DNA from: Caulobacter endophyticus
GTDB lineage: Bacteria; Pseudomonadota; Alphaproteobacteria; Caulobacterales; Caulobacteraceae
Assembly (NCBI RefSeq): GCF_003116815.1
Contig: NZ_QDKQ01000043.1
Location: 1-64,000 of the forward strand
Direction: 5' to 3'
Length of the DNA: 64,000 bases
Shown: positions 43,282 through 53,986 of the stretch, piece after piece
Position numbering within the stretch: the first letter of the stretch is position 1
How the letters are laid out: every line of letters starts with the position of its first letter
Position numbers and translations under genes: made by a program
Notes under the pieces: model-generated
Told to the model about the DNA's origin: nothing
Databases searched by the model: none
The model's input: the letters and a program-made list of their open reading frames with translations, nothing else

Positions 43282-43941
43282 TCAGTCCCCTTTGAGGGCG
43301 CGAATGTTGGCGGCGTAGGCGTCCGGGCCGCCCTTGAACACCGCCGAGCCGGCCACCAGGGCCGTGGCGCCGGCCGCGACGCACTGAGGCGCGGTGACCG
43401 GGGTCACGCCGCCGTCGACTTCCAGGATGATGTCCAGGCCCTGGGCGTCGATCAGCTTGCGCAGGGCCTCGACCTTGCGCAGCTGGCCTGGGATGAAGCT
43501 CTGGCCGCCGAAGCCGGGGTTCACCGACATGACCAGCACCAGGTCGACGTCCTCGAGGATCCATTCGACGTGATCGAGGCTGGTCGAGGGGTTGAACACC
43601 ACGCCGGCCTTGGCGCCCAGCTGGCGGATGCGCTTGAGCGAGCGGTGCAGGTGCGGGCCGGCTTCCGGGTGGATGCTGATGATGTCGGCGCCGGCCTCGC
43701 GGAAGGCTTCCAGGTACGGATCGGCCGGGCTGATCATCAGGTGCACGTCGAACGGGATCTTGGCGTGCGGCCGGATGGCTTTGACGATGTCGGGGCCGAG
43801 CGTGATGTTCGGCACGAAGTGGCCGTCCATGACGTCGACATGCACCCAGTCGGCGCCGGCCGCCTCGATGGCGGCGACTTCGGCCCCCAACTTGGCGAAG
43901 TCGGAGGCGAGGATCGACGGGGCGATGATCGGCGCGGTCAT
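43282..43941 (-). CDS. rpe: Ribulose-phosphate 3-epimerase
   Basis: A 219-residue TIM barrel. Key motifs are [57 protein letters not shown] and [11 protein letters not shown]. It interconverts ribulose-5-P and xylulose-5-P in the pentose phosphate pathway. It lies in the row rsmB - rpe - heparinase-like on the minus strand. Confidence 0.97.
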   Translation of the reverse strand: MTAPIIAPSILASDFAKLGAEVAAIEAAGADWVHVDVMDGHFVPNITLGPDIVKAIRPHAKIPFDVHLMISPADPYLEAFREAGADIISIHPEAGPHLHRSLKRIRQLGAKAGVVFNPSTSLDHVEWILEDVDLVLVMSVNPGFGGQSFIPGQLRKVEALRKLIDAQGLDIILEVDGGVTPVTAPQCVAAGATALVAGSAVFKGGPDAYAANIRALKGD

Positions 43942-44024
43942 GGTGTCCCTAAGGTCGGTGTCTTTGAATTACCGGTCAAAGGCTCAAGCTACAAGCGAGT
44001 GGAGGCCAGGTTTGGCTCCCCGCT

Positions 44025-45308
44025 CTACTTGGCCTTTACGAAACGAGCCGCGAAGAAGCCGTCCTGGCCGCCTTCGCGGTGGTGAGGCAGCAGGCGCAGC
44101 GTCCCGCGGGCCGTCAGGCTGGCCTGCGGCGCGCCGCCCTCGCCGGCGGTCATCGGGGCCAGCGAGAACTCCGGGTGACGGGCCAGGAAGGCCTCGATCT
44201 GGGCTTCGCCCTCTTCCGGCTCCAGCGAGCAGACACAATAGACCAGGCGGCCGCCGGGGGCGGTGCGCTGGGCGGCGCTGTCCAGCAGGGCCGACTGCAC
44301 GCTGGCCAGGCTGGCCACGTCGCCTGGGCGCGCAGCCCACAGCACGTCGGGGTGGCGGCGGAAGGTGCCGGTGGCCGAGCACGGGGCGTCCAGCAGCACG
44401 GCGTCGAAGGTGCGCGCGTCTGCCCAGGTCGAGGCGTCGGCGGCGACGACCTCGGCCTCCACCCCCATGCGGGCGAGGTTCTCGCCAACGCGCTTGAGGC
44501 GGGCGGCCGAGCGGTCGACGGCCACCACCCTGGCGCCGGCGGCGGCCAGCTGCAGGGTCTTGCCGCCGGGGGCGGCGCAAAGGTCGACGGCGGTCTCGCC
44601 GGATTTCACGTCCAGCAGGCGCGCGGGGATCGCGGCGGCGGCGTCCTGCACCCACCAGGTCCCGGCCTCGAAGTCGGGCCAGCCGGCGACGTCGCCGCGG
44701 CGGCGGGTGCGCAGGGTGTCGCCCGGCAGGATCTCGGCCTCAAGGGCTTCAGCCAGGGACGCCAGGTCGGTTCCCGGCTTCACCGAAAGGTCGGTGGCCG
44801 GTTCCTCGGCGACCACGGCGGCCAGGGCCAGGGCGTCGTCCTGCCCCCAGGCGCCGGCCCAGCGGGCGAACAGCCACGGCGGCACGAGAGTCGAGGGGTC
44901 ATCGGCCGGTGCGCCGTCGCGCAGCAGTCCCCGCAGCACGGCGTTGACCAGGCCCTTGAACGGACGGCTGGTCTTGTTGGCGCCGGCCAGCTCGACGCTG
45001 GTGGCGACGGCGGCGAAGGCCGGCACGTCGAGGAAGAAGGCCTGAGTGGCCCCCAGGCGCAGCAGGTTGCGCACGCGCGGCGGCGGTTCGCGGCTGAGCT
45101 TGGCGGCCAAAGCCCGGTCGACTGGGCCGAGGCGGCGCAGGGCGGCCATGGCGAGGGCGCGCGCGAAGGCGCGCTCACGCGGCTCCAGGGCGCGGAAAGC
45201 GTTGGTCGTCGCGGCCTCGTCGAGGCCGCCGCGGCGCGAGAGAGCCGCGTCGAGTAGGGCGAGGGCCGCTTCCCGTGCGGGAAGGCCGTCGTTAAGTTCC
45301 TGAGTCAC
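44025..45308 (-). CDS. rsmB: 16S rRNA (cytosine-967-C5)-methyltransferase
   Basis: A 427-residue RsmB/Sun. An N-terminal NusB-like domain (AREAALALLDAALSRRGGLD, ERAFARALAMAALRRLG) is fused to a NOL1/NOP2/Sun methyltransferase domain with DLCAAPGGKTLQLAA, LDAPCSATGTFRRHPDV and the catalytic Cys in VYCVCSLEPEE. It modifies C967 of 16S rRNA. It is first in the row with rpe, 83 bases apart. Confidence 0.93.
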   Translation of the reverse strand: MTQELNDGLPAREAALALLDAALSRRGGLDEAATTNAFRALEPRERAFARALAMAALRRLGPVDRALAAKLSREPPPRVRNLLRLGATQAFFLDVPAFAAVATSVELAGANKTSRPFKGLVNAVLRGLLRDGAPADDPSTLVPPWLFARWAGAWGQDDALALAAVVAEEPATDLSVKPGTDLASLAEALEAEILPGDTLRTRRRGDVAGWPDFEAGTWWVQDAAAAIPARLLDVKSGETAVDLCAAPGGKTLQLAAAGARVVAVDRSAARLKRVGENLARMGVEAEVVAADASTWADARTFDAVLLDAPCSATGTFRRHPDVLWAARPGDVASLASVQSALLDSAAQRTAPGGRLVYCVCSLEPEEGEAQIEAFLARHPEFSLAPMTAGEGGAPQASLTARGTLRLLPHHREGGQDGFFAARFVKAK

Positions 45309-45386
45309 CGCCCCGCCGTGCCCCGCAATGAGCGCGAGCGCAAGCCCCTTGGATGATCCTTAGGCGCTTGCGTGCTATGAAAGCTC

Positions 45387-45623
45387 ATGTCCGACGATCT
45401 TTCTTCCCCGTTTTCCGAGGTTCAGGACCCGGAACTGGCCCGCCTGGGCGCCGCGCCTGGCAAGGACCTGAGCCCCGCCGCCCGTCGCGCCCTGGAGGAA
45501 GCCGCCGCTCGCCGCGAGGCCGAGGCGGCCCTGGCGATGCCGACGGAAAAGGGGGGCCGCGACGGCCCCGAGCCCACGCGCTTCGGCGACTGGGAGCGCA
45601 AGGGCGTGGCGGTGGATTTCTGA
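45387..45623 (+). CDS. DUF1674 protein, SdhAF4-like succinate dehydrogenase assembly factor
   Basis: A 78-residue protein. The C-terminal block GRDGPEPTRFGDWERKGVAVDF, here as GPEPTRFGDWERKG and VDF, is the DUF1674/SdhAF4 signature. In eukaryotes SDHAF4 guards flavinylated SdhA before complex II is assembled; the bacterial role is probably similar. The N-terminal half is a charged helix. It is divergent from rsmB, and no sdh genes are nearby. Confidence 0.88.
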   Translation: MSDDLSSPFSEVQDPELARLGAAPGKDLSPAARRALEEAAARREAEAALAMPTEKGGRDGPEPTRFGDWERKGVAVDF

Positions 45624-45627
45624 GGAC

Positions 45628-45774
45628 CAGATCCTCTCCCTGAAGGGGGAGGTGTCGGCGAAGCCGACGGAGGGGGACGTGATTGCTCCCTCCGGCGACG
45701 TCATCGACTTTAGCAGGATCTTCCCCCTCCGGCCCTACGGGCCACCTCCCCCTTCAGGGGGAGGATTTGGGAGC
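45628..45774. repeat. Composite intergenic repeat element, copy 2 (inverted relative to copy 1)
   Basis: Its arm order is reversed with respect to the element at 41.4 kb: the TCGGCGAAGCCGA arm comes first and the GGCCCTACGGGCC arm second. On the plus strand it encodes PTEGDVI...FPLRPYGPP, matching copy 1 read on the minus strand. It lies between the convergent SdhAF4-like gene and mscL. Confidence 0.75.
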
Positions 45775-46302
45775 TCAAGCTTTCGGCTTGCGCGGAGCGG
45801 CCGGCTTCTTGGCCGGGGCCTTCGGCGCGGCGGCGGCCTTGGGGGCCGGCGCGGGCTTTGCGGCGGCGGGAGCCACGGCGGCGACGGCCGGCGTGGCCAG
45901 CAGGTCGCGGATCTCGGTCAGCAATTTTTCTTCCGGGGTCGGGGCGGGCGGCGCGGCAGGGGCCGGCTCGGCCGCGTCGGTGCGGCGGATCTGGTTGACC
46001 AGCTTGACCAGCAGGAACACCACCGCCGCGACGATGAAGAACTGGATCAGGGTGTTGATGAAGGCGCCATACTGGATCGCGACCTTCTCGATCGCCTCGG
46101 TGGCCGGATCTTCGGCGCGCAGCACCCATTCCAGCTTCGAGAAGTCGAGCCCGCCGGTCAGCAGGCCGATCGGCGGCATGATCACCTGGTCGACCAGGCT
46201 TTTGACGATGCCGTTGAAGGCCGCGCCGATGATCACGCCGACGGCCAGGTCGATGACGTTGCCGCGAGCGATGAACTCGCGGAATTCCTTGACGATGCTC
46301 AT
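45775..46302 (-). CDS. mscL: Large-conductance mechanosensitive channel MscL with extended tail
   Basis: A 175-residue channel. TM1 lies in [20 protein letters not shown], the loop has [10 protein letters not shown], and TM2 is [20 protein letters not shown]. It opens under hypo-osmotic shock to release solutes. After the cytoplasmic bundle ([13 protein letters not shown]) there is an additional ~35-residue Ala/Pro/Lys tail, making it longer than the usual ~136 residues. ATG 46302 follows GAGAGGGAC. A near-match to the EcfG promoter with one mismatch lies upstream on this strand (46364-46340). Confidence 0.95.
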   Translation of the reverse strand: MSIVKEFREFIARGNVIDLAVGVIIGAAFNGIVKSLVDQVIMPPIGLLTGGLDFSKLEWVLRAEDPATEAIEKVAIQYGAFINTLIQFFIVAAVVFLLVKLVNQIRRTDAAEPAPAAPPAPTPEEKLLTEIRDLLATPAVAAVAPAAAKPAPAPKAAAAPKAPAKKPAAPRKPKA

Positions 46303-46394
46303 GCTGGGTCCCTCTCGACTGTCCCTCAGGGCTAACCGGAACGCCGAAAGGCTGAGCCGGTTCGCCCCCAGGGGCAAGAGAGTCGGCCGGCCGA

Positions 46395-46676
46395 CTAGTC
46401 GGCGTTGAGGCGGGCGCGCAGTTCCTTGCCGCTCTTGAAGAACGGCACATGCTTGGCGCGGACGTCGACGGTCTCCCCGGTGCGCGGATTGCGGCCCGCG
46501 CGAGCCGGGCGCGAGCGCACCGACAGGGCCCCGAAACCACGCAGTTCGACGCGGCCGCCGGCTTCCAGGGCGTTGATCATCCGCTCGAGGATGACGCCCA
46601 CCACGCGCTCGACGTCCTTCTGCGTCAGGTGCGGGTTTTCGTTCGCGAGCCTGGCGATGAGTTCAGACTTGATCAT
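46395..46676 (-). CDS. ihfB: Integration host factor subunit beta
   Basis: A 93-residue HU/IHF-fold protein. [20 protein letters not shown], the [20 protein letters not shown] arm and NPRTGETV are characteristic, and [13 protein letters not shown] is typical of IhfB. It bends DNA as a heterodimer with IhfA. In many proteobacteria it directly follows rpsA; here a DUF3857 gene lies between them. Confidence 0.95.
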   Translation of the reverse strand: MIKSELIARLANENPHLTQKDVERVVGVILERMINALEAGGRVELRGFGALSVRSRPARAGRNPRTGETVDVRAKHVPFFKSGKELRARLNAD

Positions 46677-46763
46677 CGATATCCCCTGCGCCGAGGGAGC
46701 GGCGCGCCGCGACCTTTGCCCAAGCAGGCCGCAATCTTCAAGGAAAAGGTTGCGGGCCGTCCC

Positions 46764-48728
46764 TCAAAGACCCTTCGGCGCCCTGACGATCTCGACGTCG
46801 TAGGCGGCCTTGCGGATGGCGGCGTTGGCCGCCTCGACCTGGGCGAACGGCAGCTCGCGCGCCTCGCTGCGGGTCACCTTCTCGAAGCGGGCGACGCCGT
46901 CGACCACCTGGGCCGACTTGATCACGCGGTAGCCCGTGGCGGCGTCATCGCCGTTGGCGCCCTTGACGATGAAGCCCTCGCCCTTGTTCGGCAGCACCAC
47001 CTCCATGGTCTCGCGACCGTAGGACGGATAGCGCAGGACGAAGGGCGCGTCGGCGTTGGGACCCGGTTCACGGCGCGGGAAGGTGGCGCCGCGGCCATCG
47101 CCGCCGCCCAGCTTCAGCTCGCGCACGCCAAGATCGTCGTTGAGGCGCCATTCCGGCGTGCCCGTGCCGGCCATCACGACCTTGAGCTCGCCGTCCTCGG
47201 TCTTGGTCCAGTCGACGGTCTCCAGCGTGATCCAGCTGGAGGACTTGGAGACGCTCTGCTTGAGCGCGCGTTCGACGTCGGCCTTGGGCGCGGTCTCCAG
47301 CGAGCGGTTGAAGGCCCGGGCCGCGTCGCCGCGCATCAGGATCTCGACCCGCACCGGCGCGGGCTTGTCGAGGCCGGCCGAGGCGTCGATGTGCAGCTTG
47401 GTCTCGGTCTGGGCCTCGGCCAGCGGCGGCTGCTCGATGGGCTCCAGCCCCGCGCCCTTGGCGCGCACCGGCAGGGCCCAGCGGAAGCCCGGCGGACGCA
47501 GCTGGTCCAGGCCGCCCTTGTCGCCCGAGCGCGTGCCATCGAGCCAGAAGCTTTTCCCGTCGATGCGGGCGCGCACGATGATGTGGTTGAACTGGCCGGC
47601 GGCGGCCACGCGCTCGTCCATGCCGTCGCCGCTGGTGGTCGAGACGATGGCCGGCTCGGCGTCGACGCCCAGGCCGCGCAGCAGGGCAAGCAGCAACACC
47701 GTCTTGCCCTTGCAGTCGCCGAAGCGTCGCGCCCAGGTCTCGTCGGCGGGCGCGGGGCGATAGCCGCCGTCGCCCATGCTGAGCGCCAGGTAGCGGGTCT
47801 TGTCCTCGACCAGCTGCAGGGCCGCGAAGGCCCGTTCCTTGGGGTCCTTGGTCTCCGCGGCGATGCGGGCGATCTCGGCCCGCACCGGCGAATCCGGCGC
47901 CAGTTCGGCGGCCTTGTCGTAGAGCGGGTGCATCCGCCGCGAGATCTCGGCCCAGTCGGCATAGGTCGAGGCCTGCAGCTCGCCCACGCGCTGGAAGCGC
48001 AGCGGCGCGCCGGTCGGCGCCTTGGGCGACTCGGCGTCGGCCAGATCGACGCTCAGGCGCGTGAAGCCGCCGGCCTTCGTCACCGTCGGCTGCGGGAATC
48101 CGGCGCCGGCCTTCCAGACCACCGGATTGTCCTGCGGCCATTCCAGCCGCACGCGGTAGCGGCCGATCTTGCCGCCCCAGCCCATGCGCTCGAAGGCCTG
48201 GCCGCGGTTGTCGAGCAGCGGTTCGGTGCGGTGGACGGTGTAGGCCCAGTCGACCACGTCGCCGACCTGCAGGTCCTTGATCTGGACGCTGGCGGTCAGG
48301 CGGCCGTCGAGCATGGCCCGTTCGAGATTGGTCTCGCGGCGGATGACCAGCACGTCCTTGCCGCCCTGCAGCAGGTCGATGACCTGGTCGCCTCGACGAA
48401 TGGCCAGGGTGTGCAGCGTCACCGTTTCGGCGGTCGGGTTCCAGGACACCGAGCGCGAGCCGGAGCCCGCCAGGCCCTCGGTCTTTACGATGCGCACGAC
48501 GCGGCGATTGTAGTAGGTCCCGCCCGAGCGCTCGAGGCGCGTCTGGCTGTCGTCGAGCAGCACCTGGGTGGCGGGGGTTTCGGGGCCGGGCTGGGCGGCC
48601 GGGATCGGGGCGACGTCCACCCAGGCGGCGGGGGCGGCATAGGCGGGCTTGTCGGCGGCGGCGGCGTGGCCGGCCCACATCGCGGCCACGGCGGCGGCTG
48701 GAAGAACCAGCGCGGAAGACTTGAACAT
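46764..48728 (-). CDS. DUF3857 / transglutaminase-like exported protein
   Basis: A 654-residue protein. The signal peptide MFKSSALVLPAAAVAAMWAG ends at AAAA. The DUF3857 domain is at about 60-230, then a transglutaminase-like core with RRFGDCKGKTVLLLALLRGL (catalytic Cys context), FNHIIVRARIDGKSFWLDGT (His, Asp), and a beta-rich C-terminal third. ATG 48728 follows AGGGGC at 6 bases. Such proteins are periplasmic and of uncertain substrate, often bacteroidete- or alpha-type. It lies between rpsA and ihfB. Confidence 0.88.
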   Translation of the reverse strand: MFKSSALVLPAAAVAAMWAGHAAAADKPAYAAPAAWVDVAPIPAAQPGPETPATQVLLDDSQTRLERSGGTYYNRRVVRIVKTEGLAGSGSRSVSWNPTAETVTLHTLAIRRGDQVIDLLQGGKDVLVIRRETNLERAMLDGRLTASVQIKDLQVGDVVDWAYTVHRTEPLLDNRGQAFERMGWGGKIGRYRVRLEWPQDNPVVWKAGAGFPQPTVTKAGGFTRLSVDLADAESPKAPTGAPLRFQRVGELQASTYADWAEISRRMHPLYDKAAELAPDSPVRAEIARIAAETKDPKERAFAALQLVEDKTRYLALSMGDGGYRPAPADETWARRFGDCKGKTVLLLALLRGLGVDAEPAIVSTTSGDGMDERVAAAGQFNHIIVRARIDGKSFWLDGTRSGDKGGLDQLRPPGFRWALPVRAKGAGLEPIEQPPLAEAQTETKLHIDASAGLDKPAPVRVEILMRGDAARAFNRSLETAPKADVERALKQSVSKSSSWITLETVDWTKTEDGELKVVMAGTGTPEWRLNDDLGVRELKLGGGDGRGATFPRREPGPNADAPFVLRYPSYGRETMEVVLPNKGEGFIVKGANGDDAATGYRVIKSAQVVDGVARFEKVTRSEARELPFAQVEAANAAIRKAAYDVEIVRAPKGL

Positions 48729-48800
48729 GGGACGCCCCTGCCAACTACTCAGACAAGCGGGACCATACAATTCCAGGCAGTGCGGCCAAGAGTTCGCGCA

Positions 48801-48835
48801 AAAGAAAAACGGCGGTCGGATTGCTCCGACCGCCG
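48801..48835 (-). terminator. Terminator of rpsA
   Basis: A perfect 11-bp stem CGGCGGTCGGA / TCCGACCGCCG, then a T-rich tail on the minus strand (complement of aaagaaaaa, 48801-48809). It separates rpsA from the DUF3857 gene. Confidence 0.9.
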
Positions 48836-48867
48836 CCTGTCTTCAGCTCAAGCCGTGAGACTGAAGC

Positions 48868-50580
<1,713 letters not shown>

Positions 50581-50732
50581 GCTGATCTAAGGTCTCTGGG
50601 TTGTGGGAAGCCCTGTGACGAGCGCCGTCGGATGACGGTTCTCGGGATTCCGGGTGATAGGATTTTTCTGATGCGTCCGTCGCGTCCTGAAGCGGCGGCG
50701 AGGCGGGCGTTAGATTAGCCCTTGGAGTTTCC

Positions 50733-51365
50733 TCACCGGGCGCGCGCCGTCTCGACGATGCGGAGAGCCGCATCGAAGGCCTGGGATATAGTCATTTCCG
50801 ACGTATCAAGCAAGATAGCGTCCACAGCCTGGGTCATGGGCGCGTCCTTGCGGCCGCCGTCGCGCTCGTCGCGCTTGCGGATATCGGCCAGGATCTCTTC
50901 GAAGGTGACGTTCTCGCCCTGGCCGGTCAGCTGCTTCCAGCGACGGTCGGCCCGGACCTCGGCGCTGGCGGTGACATAGAGCTTGGCGCGCGCCTCGGGG
51001 GCGATGACCGTGCCGATGTCGCGACCGTCCAGCACCGCGCCGTCCTGCTGGCCCGCGAACTCGCGCTGCAGGTCGAACAGGGCCGAGCGCACGCCGGGGT
51101 GCACGGCCACGCGGCTGGCGGCCTCGCCGGCGGCGCGGGTGCGCACTTCGGGGCGCTCCAGTTCGGCCAGGTCGAGGCCCCGTGCGGCGGCCTCGGCCGC
51201 CGCCGGATCGTCGAGATCGCCGCCGGCGTCCAGCAGGCGCACGCCGACCGCGCGGTACAGCAGGCCGGTGTCGAGCATCGGCAGGCCGTAGTGGGCGGCC
51301 AGGCGCGAGGCGATCGTGCCCTTGCCCGAGGCGGCGGGGCCGTCGACGGCGATCACGAAGCCCAT
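50733..51365 (-). CDS. cmk: Cytidylate kinase
   Basis: A 210-residue P-loop kinase: VIAVDGPAASGKGT at the N-terminus (Walker A at 9-17), LDTGLLYRAVGVRLLDAG, DGRDIGTVIAPEA and RKRDERDGGRKDAP. It phosphorylates CMP and dCMP. It starts 3 bases after aroA, so aroA-cmk is one unit, with rpsA downstream. Confidence 0.97.
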   Translation of the reverse strand: MGFVIAVDGPAASGKGTIASRLAAHYGLPMLDTGLLYRAVGVRLLDAGGDLDDPAAAEAAARGLDLAELERPEVRTRAAGEAASRVAVHPGVRSALFDLQREFAGQQDGAVLDGRDIGTVIAPEARAKLYVTASAEVRADRRWKQLTGQGENVTFEEILADIRKRDERDGGRKDAPMTQAVDAILLDTSEMTISQAFDAALRIVETARAR

Positions 51366-51368
51366 GGA

Positions 51369-52709
51369 TCAGGCCTCGACGATCGAGCCGCCCAGGCCCG
51401 TCATCAGCGACACGAAGCCGGGGAAGCTGGTGGCGATCATCCCCGGCTCGTCGATCTCGACCGGCTCCTGGGCGGCCAGGCCCAGGATCAGGTGGCTCAT
51501 GGCGATGCGGTGATCGCCGTGGGTGATCACCTTGCCGCCGCCGCGCACCGGATGGTTGCCGCCCTTGGTCCCGACCACGGTCATGCCTTCGGGCTCTTCC
51601 TCGACGGTGACGCCGCAGGCCGCGAGGCCCGCCGCCGTCAGGGCGATGCGGTCGCTTTCCTTGACCCGCATCTCGCCGATGCCGCGCATGACGGTCGGGC
51701 CGTCGGCGAAGGCGGCCGCGACGGCCAGGATCGGGTATTCGTCGATCATCGCCGGCGCCCGCTCGGGCGGCACGACGACGCCCTTGAGCTGGGAGTAGCG
51801 GGCGGTGATGTCGCCGACGTCCTCGCCGCTCTCGACGCGCACGTTCGAGATGGTCAGGTCCGCGCCCATTTCCTGCAGCGTGGTGAAGAGGCCGGTGCGC
51901 AGCGCGTTGAGCATCACGCCCTCGACGGTCACTTCCGAGCCGGGGACGATCAGGCCGGCGACCAGCGGGAAGGCAGCCGAGGACGGGTCGCCCGGCACCT
52001 GCACATGCGTGCCCTTCAGCTTCTGGCCTTCGGGCAGGCGCACGTGGCGGACGACATGGTCGCCACTTGGCTTGTCCTCGACGATCACCTCGGCCCCGAA
52101 GGCGCGCAGCATGCGCTCGGTGTGGTCGCGGGTGGCTTCCGGCTCGATCACCTCGACGCCGCCCTCGGCGTGCAGGCCGGCCAGCAGCACGGCCGACTTC
52201 ACCTGGGCCGAGGCCATCGGCAGGGTATAGACGAGGCCGCGAAGGGCCCCGCCCTTCAGGGTCAGGGGCAGGCGCCCCTTGTCGCGGCCGAACCAGGTGG
52301 CGCCCATGCGGGCCAGCGGGTCGAGGACCCGGCCCATGGGGCGGCCGCGCAGGCTGGCGTCGCCGGTGAAGGTGGAGCACATGGCGAAGCCTGCGGCGGC
52401 CCCCATGATCAGGCGCACGCCGGTGCCGGCGTTGCCGCAGTCGATGACGTCCGAGGGCTCGGAAAAGCCGCCCTTGCCTTCGACGCGCCAGCGGCCGACG
52501 CCCTCTTTCTCGACGCGCGCGCCGAAGGCCTGCATGGCCCGCGCGGTCGCCAGGACGTCGTCGCCTTCCAGCAGCCCCTCGATGGTGGTGGTGCCGCTGG
52601 CCAGGGCGCCAAGGATCATCGAACGGTGCGAAATGGACTTGTCGCCAGGCGCCCGAACCGTACCGCGAAGGGCTCCGCCCGGAGCGCTCTTCAATCCAGC
52701 CGTGGTCAT
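51369..52709 (-). CDS. aroA: 3-phosphoshikimate 1-carboxyvinyltransferase (EPSP synthase)
   Basis: A 446-residue enzyme. The motifs [46 protein letters not shown]-type block ([11 protein letters not shown]) and [14 protein letters not shown] are present. It makes EPSP from shikimate-3-P and PEP. I use ATG 52709, which gives the family N-terminus. An ATG at 52733 would include the AAGGAG ribosome-binding site in the coding part. It is divergent from the zinc-ribbon gene, 117 bases apart. Confidence 0.97.
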   Translation of the reverse strand: MTTAGLKSAPGGALRGTVRAPGDKSISHRSMILGALASGTTTIEGLLEGDDVLATARAMQAFGARVEKEGVGRWRVEGKGGFSEPSDVIDCGNAGTGVRLIMGAAAGFAMCSTFTGDASLRGRPMGRVLDPLARMGATWFGRDKGRLPLTLKGGALRGLVYTLPMASAQVKSAVLLAGLHAEGGVEVIEPEATRDHTERMLRAFGAEVIVEDKPSGDHVVRHVRLPEGQKLKGTHVQVPGDPSSAAFPLVAGLIVPGSEVTVEGVMLNALRTGLFTTLQEMGADLTISNVRVESGEDVGDITARYSQLKGVVVPPERAPAMIDEYPILAVAAAFADGPTVMRGIGEMRVKESDRIALTAAGLAACGVTVEEEPEGMTVVGTKGGNHPVRGGGKVITHGDHRIAMSHLILGLAAQEPVEIDEPGMIATSFPGFVSLMTGLGGSIVEA

Positions 52710-52826
52710 GCCGAAACCGGCTCCTTGCAACATAGGTGTTTCGCGAAGGGGTTTGCTTTTGACAGCGGCCTCCCGTCATGGCAAGTCAGCCGCCGCTTTT
52801 CCCATCAGGATCAAAGGGTCGCCGCC

Positions 52827-53297
52827 TTGGCTAATCCCGACTTGGGCGCAAAACAAATCTGCCCCAACTGCCAATCGAAGTTCTACGACCTCAACCGTCG
52901 TCCGGCTGTCTGCCCAAAGTGCGGCGAACAGTTCGACCCGGAAGAGGCCCTGAAGTCGCGCCGTGTCCGCGCCCGCGCCGTCACGCCGGACTACGACGCC
53001 GACGACGAGAAGGAAGCCCCGGCTCCCAAGGAGCAGGACGGCTACGAGGACGAAGTCGACGAAACCCCGGAAATCGACGAGGCCGCCGAGGCCGACGTCA
53101 CCGAGGGTGACGACGAAGACGGCGATCCGACCGCCGAGCCGTCGCCGGGCGGTGACGACCTGGGCGTCGACTTCGCCGAGGACGAAGACCTGGCCGACGA
53201 GGACGGCGACGACGTTCCGTTCCTCGAGGACGAAGACGAAGACGATCTCGGCGACGAGATCGAAGGCCTGCCGGACGGCGAAGACGACGACCGGTAA
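52827..53297 (+). CDS. FYDLN-type acidic zinc-ribbon protein (TIGR02300)
   Basis: A 156-residue protein. The N-terminus has a C4 zinc ribbon (ICPNCQSKFYDLNRRPAVCP, then KCGEQFDP) with the FYDLN motif, then ~90 mostly Asp/Glu residues. It starts with TTG at 52827: no ATG is available before the conserved ANPDLGAK, and AAGGG lies upstream. It is found throughout alphaproteobacteria, with function unknown. The extreme acidity suggests a nucleic-acid-mimic or chaperone-like role (inference). Confidence 0.9.
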   Translation: MANPDLGAKQICPNCQSKFYDLNRRPAVCPKCGEQFDPEEALKSRRVRARAVTPDYDADDEKEAPAPKEQDGYEDEVDETPEIDEAAEADVTEGDDEDGDPTAEPSPGGDDLGVDFAEDEDLADEDGDDVPFLEDEDEDDLGDEIEGLPDGEDDDR

Positions 53298-53393
53298 GCT
53301 CTGGAATTCCCGGGGGCGGAGCGATCCGCCCCCGGATTTTCGGGTTCTCCACAAGGCTTTGGCCGACCCCCGAAAAAAAGTTCGCCGAGGGGG

Positions 53394-53422
53394 TTGATCC
53401 CGCAAAAACCTCGGCATAGGTT
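53394..53422 (+). promoter_or_regulatory. Promoter of the first tRNA-Ala
   Basis: TTGATC at 53394-53399, 17 bases, then TAGGTT at 53417-53422. The sequence around it is shared with the region before the second tRNA. Confidence 0.5.
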
Positions 53423-53510
53423 CCGCGCCTCTTCGGAGGGCAGCCACTCGGAACCGCCGGAGAGACTAAGGAATTCGACGGAAAGTCTTCGTGATTTTCC
53501 ATAGAGCCTT

Positions 53511-53586
53511 GGGGCTATAGCTCAGCTGGTAGAGCGCTTGAATGGCATTCAAGAGGTCAGCGGTTCGACTCCGCTTAGCTCCACCA
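53511..53586 (+). tRNA. tRNA-Ala (anticodon GGC), copy 1
   Basis: A 76-base cloverleaf. The acceptor GGGGCTA pairs with TAGCTCC (one G-T), D arm AGCTCAGCTGGTAGAGCG, anticodon stem CTTGA / TCAAG with loop ATGGCAT, T arm around GGTTCGACTCC, and CCA encoded. It is followed by a hairpin terminator and an identical second gene 246 bases on. Confidence 0.97.
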
Positions 53587-53588
53587 AG

Positions 53589-53619
53589 ACGGCCGCTTCC
53601 CTAAAGGGAGCGGCCGTTT
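53589..53619 (+). terminator. Terminator of tRNA-Ala copy 1
   Basis: ACGGCCGCTTCCCT pairs with AGGGAGCGGCCGT (one bulged T), then TTT. Confidence 0.8.
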
Positions 53620-53680
53620 CCATTTTTGGAAGCCTTCGAAGACTTGCTGGAAAACTTGCGCCTCCGCCTGATGGAGGGGC

Positions 53681-53709
53681 TTGATCCCGGAAAGGCCTCG
53701 ACATAGTTT
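53681..53709 (+). promoter_or_regulatory. Promoter of the second tRNA-Ala
   Basis: TTGATC at 53681-53686, 17 bases, TAGTTT at 53704-53709. It is a near copy of the first tRNA promoter. Confidence 0.5.
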
Positions 53710-53756
53710 CCGCGCCTTCCCGGGCGACCATCCGGGGACCAAGGCTCCAGAGCCTC

Positions 53757-53832
53757 GGGGCTATAGCTCAGCTGGTAGAGCGCTTGAATGGCATTCAAGA
53801 GGTCAGCGGTTCGACTCCGCTTAGCTCCACCA
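53757..53832 (+). tRNA. tRNA-Ala (anticodon GGC), copy 2
   Basis: Its 76 bases are identical to copy 1, again with encoded CCA and its own promoter and terminator. Confidence 0.97.
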
Positions 53833-53834
53833 AG

Positions 53835-53865
53835 ACGGCCGCTCCCCTAAAGGGAGCGGCCGTTT
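53835..53865 (+). terminator. Terminator of tRNA-Ala copy 2
   Basis: ACGGCCGCTCCCCT pairs with AGGGAGCGGCCGT, then TTT. It differs from copy 1 by one base. Confidence 0.8.
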
Positions 53866-53926
53866 CCATTTCCGGACCAGACTTGGCAGCGCTCGCGGGC
53901 CGGGCGCGGGCGCCTCGACGCCTCAG

Positions 53927-53952
53927 GGAACGAACCTGCGCCGCGTGTCGTT
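53927..53952 (+). promoter_or_regulatory. EcfG/SigT-type promoter of mscS (GGAAC-N17-CGTT)
   Basis: GGAAC at 53927-53931 and CGTT at 53949-53952, 34 bases before the mscS ATG. Confidence 0.75.
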
Positions 53953-53986
53953 GACCGGCCGGCGCGGGGGCGCCATCGAGAGTTTC

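Noticed and set aside
46340..46364. Stress promoter before mscL
   Set aside because: The -35 reads CGAAC instead of GGAAC. One mismatch in the critical element is not enough for a call.
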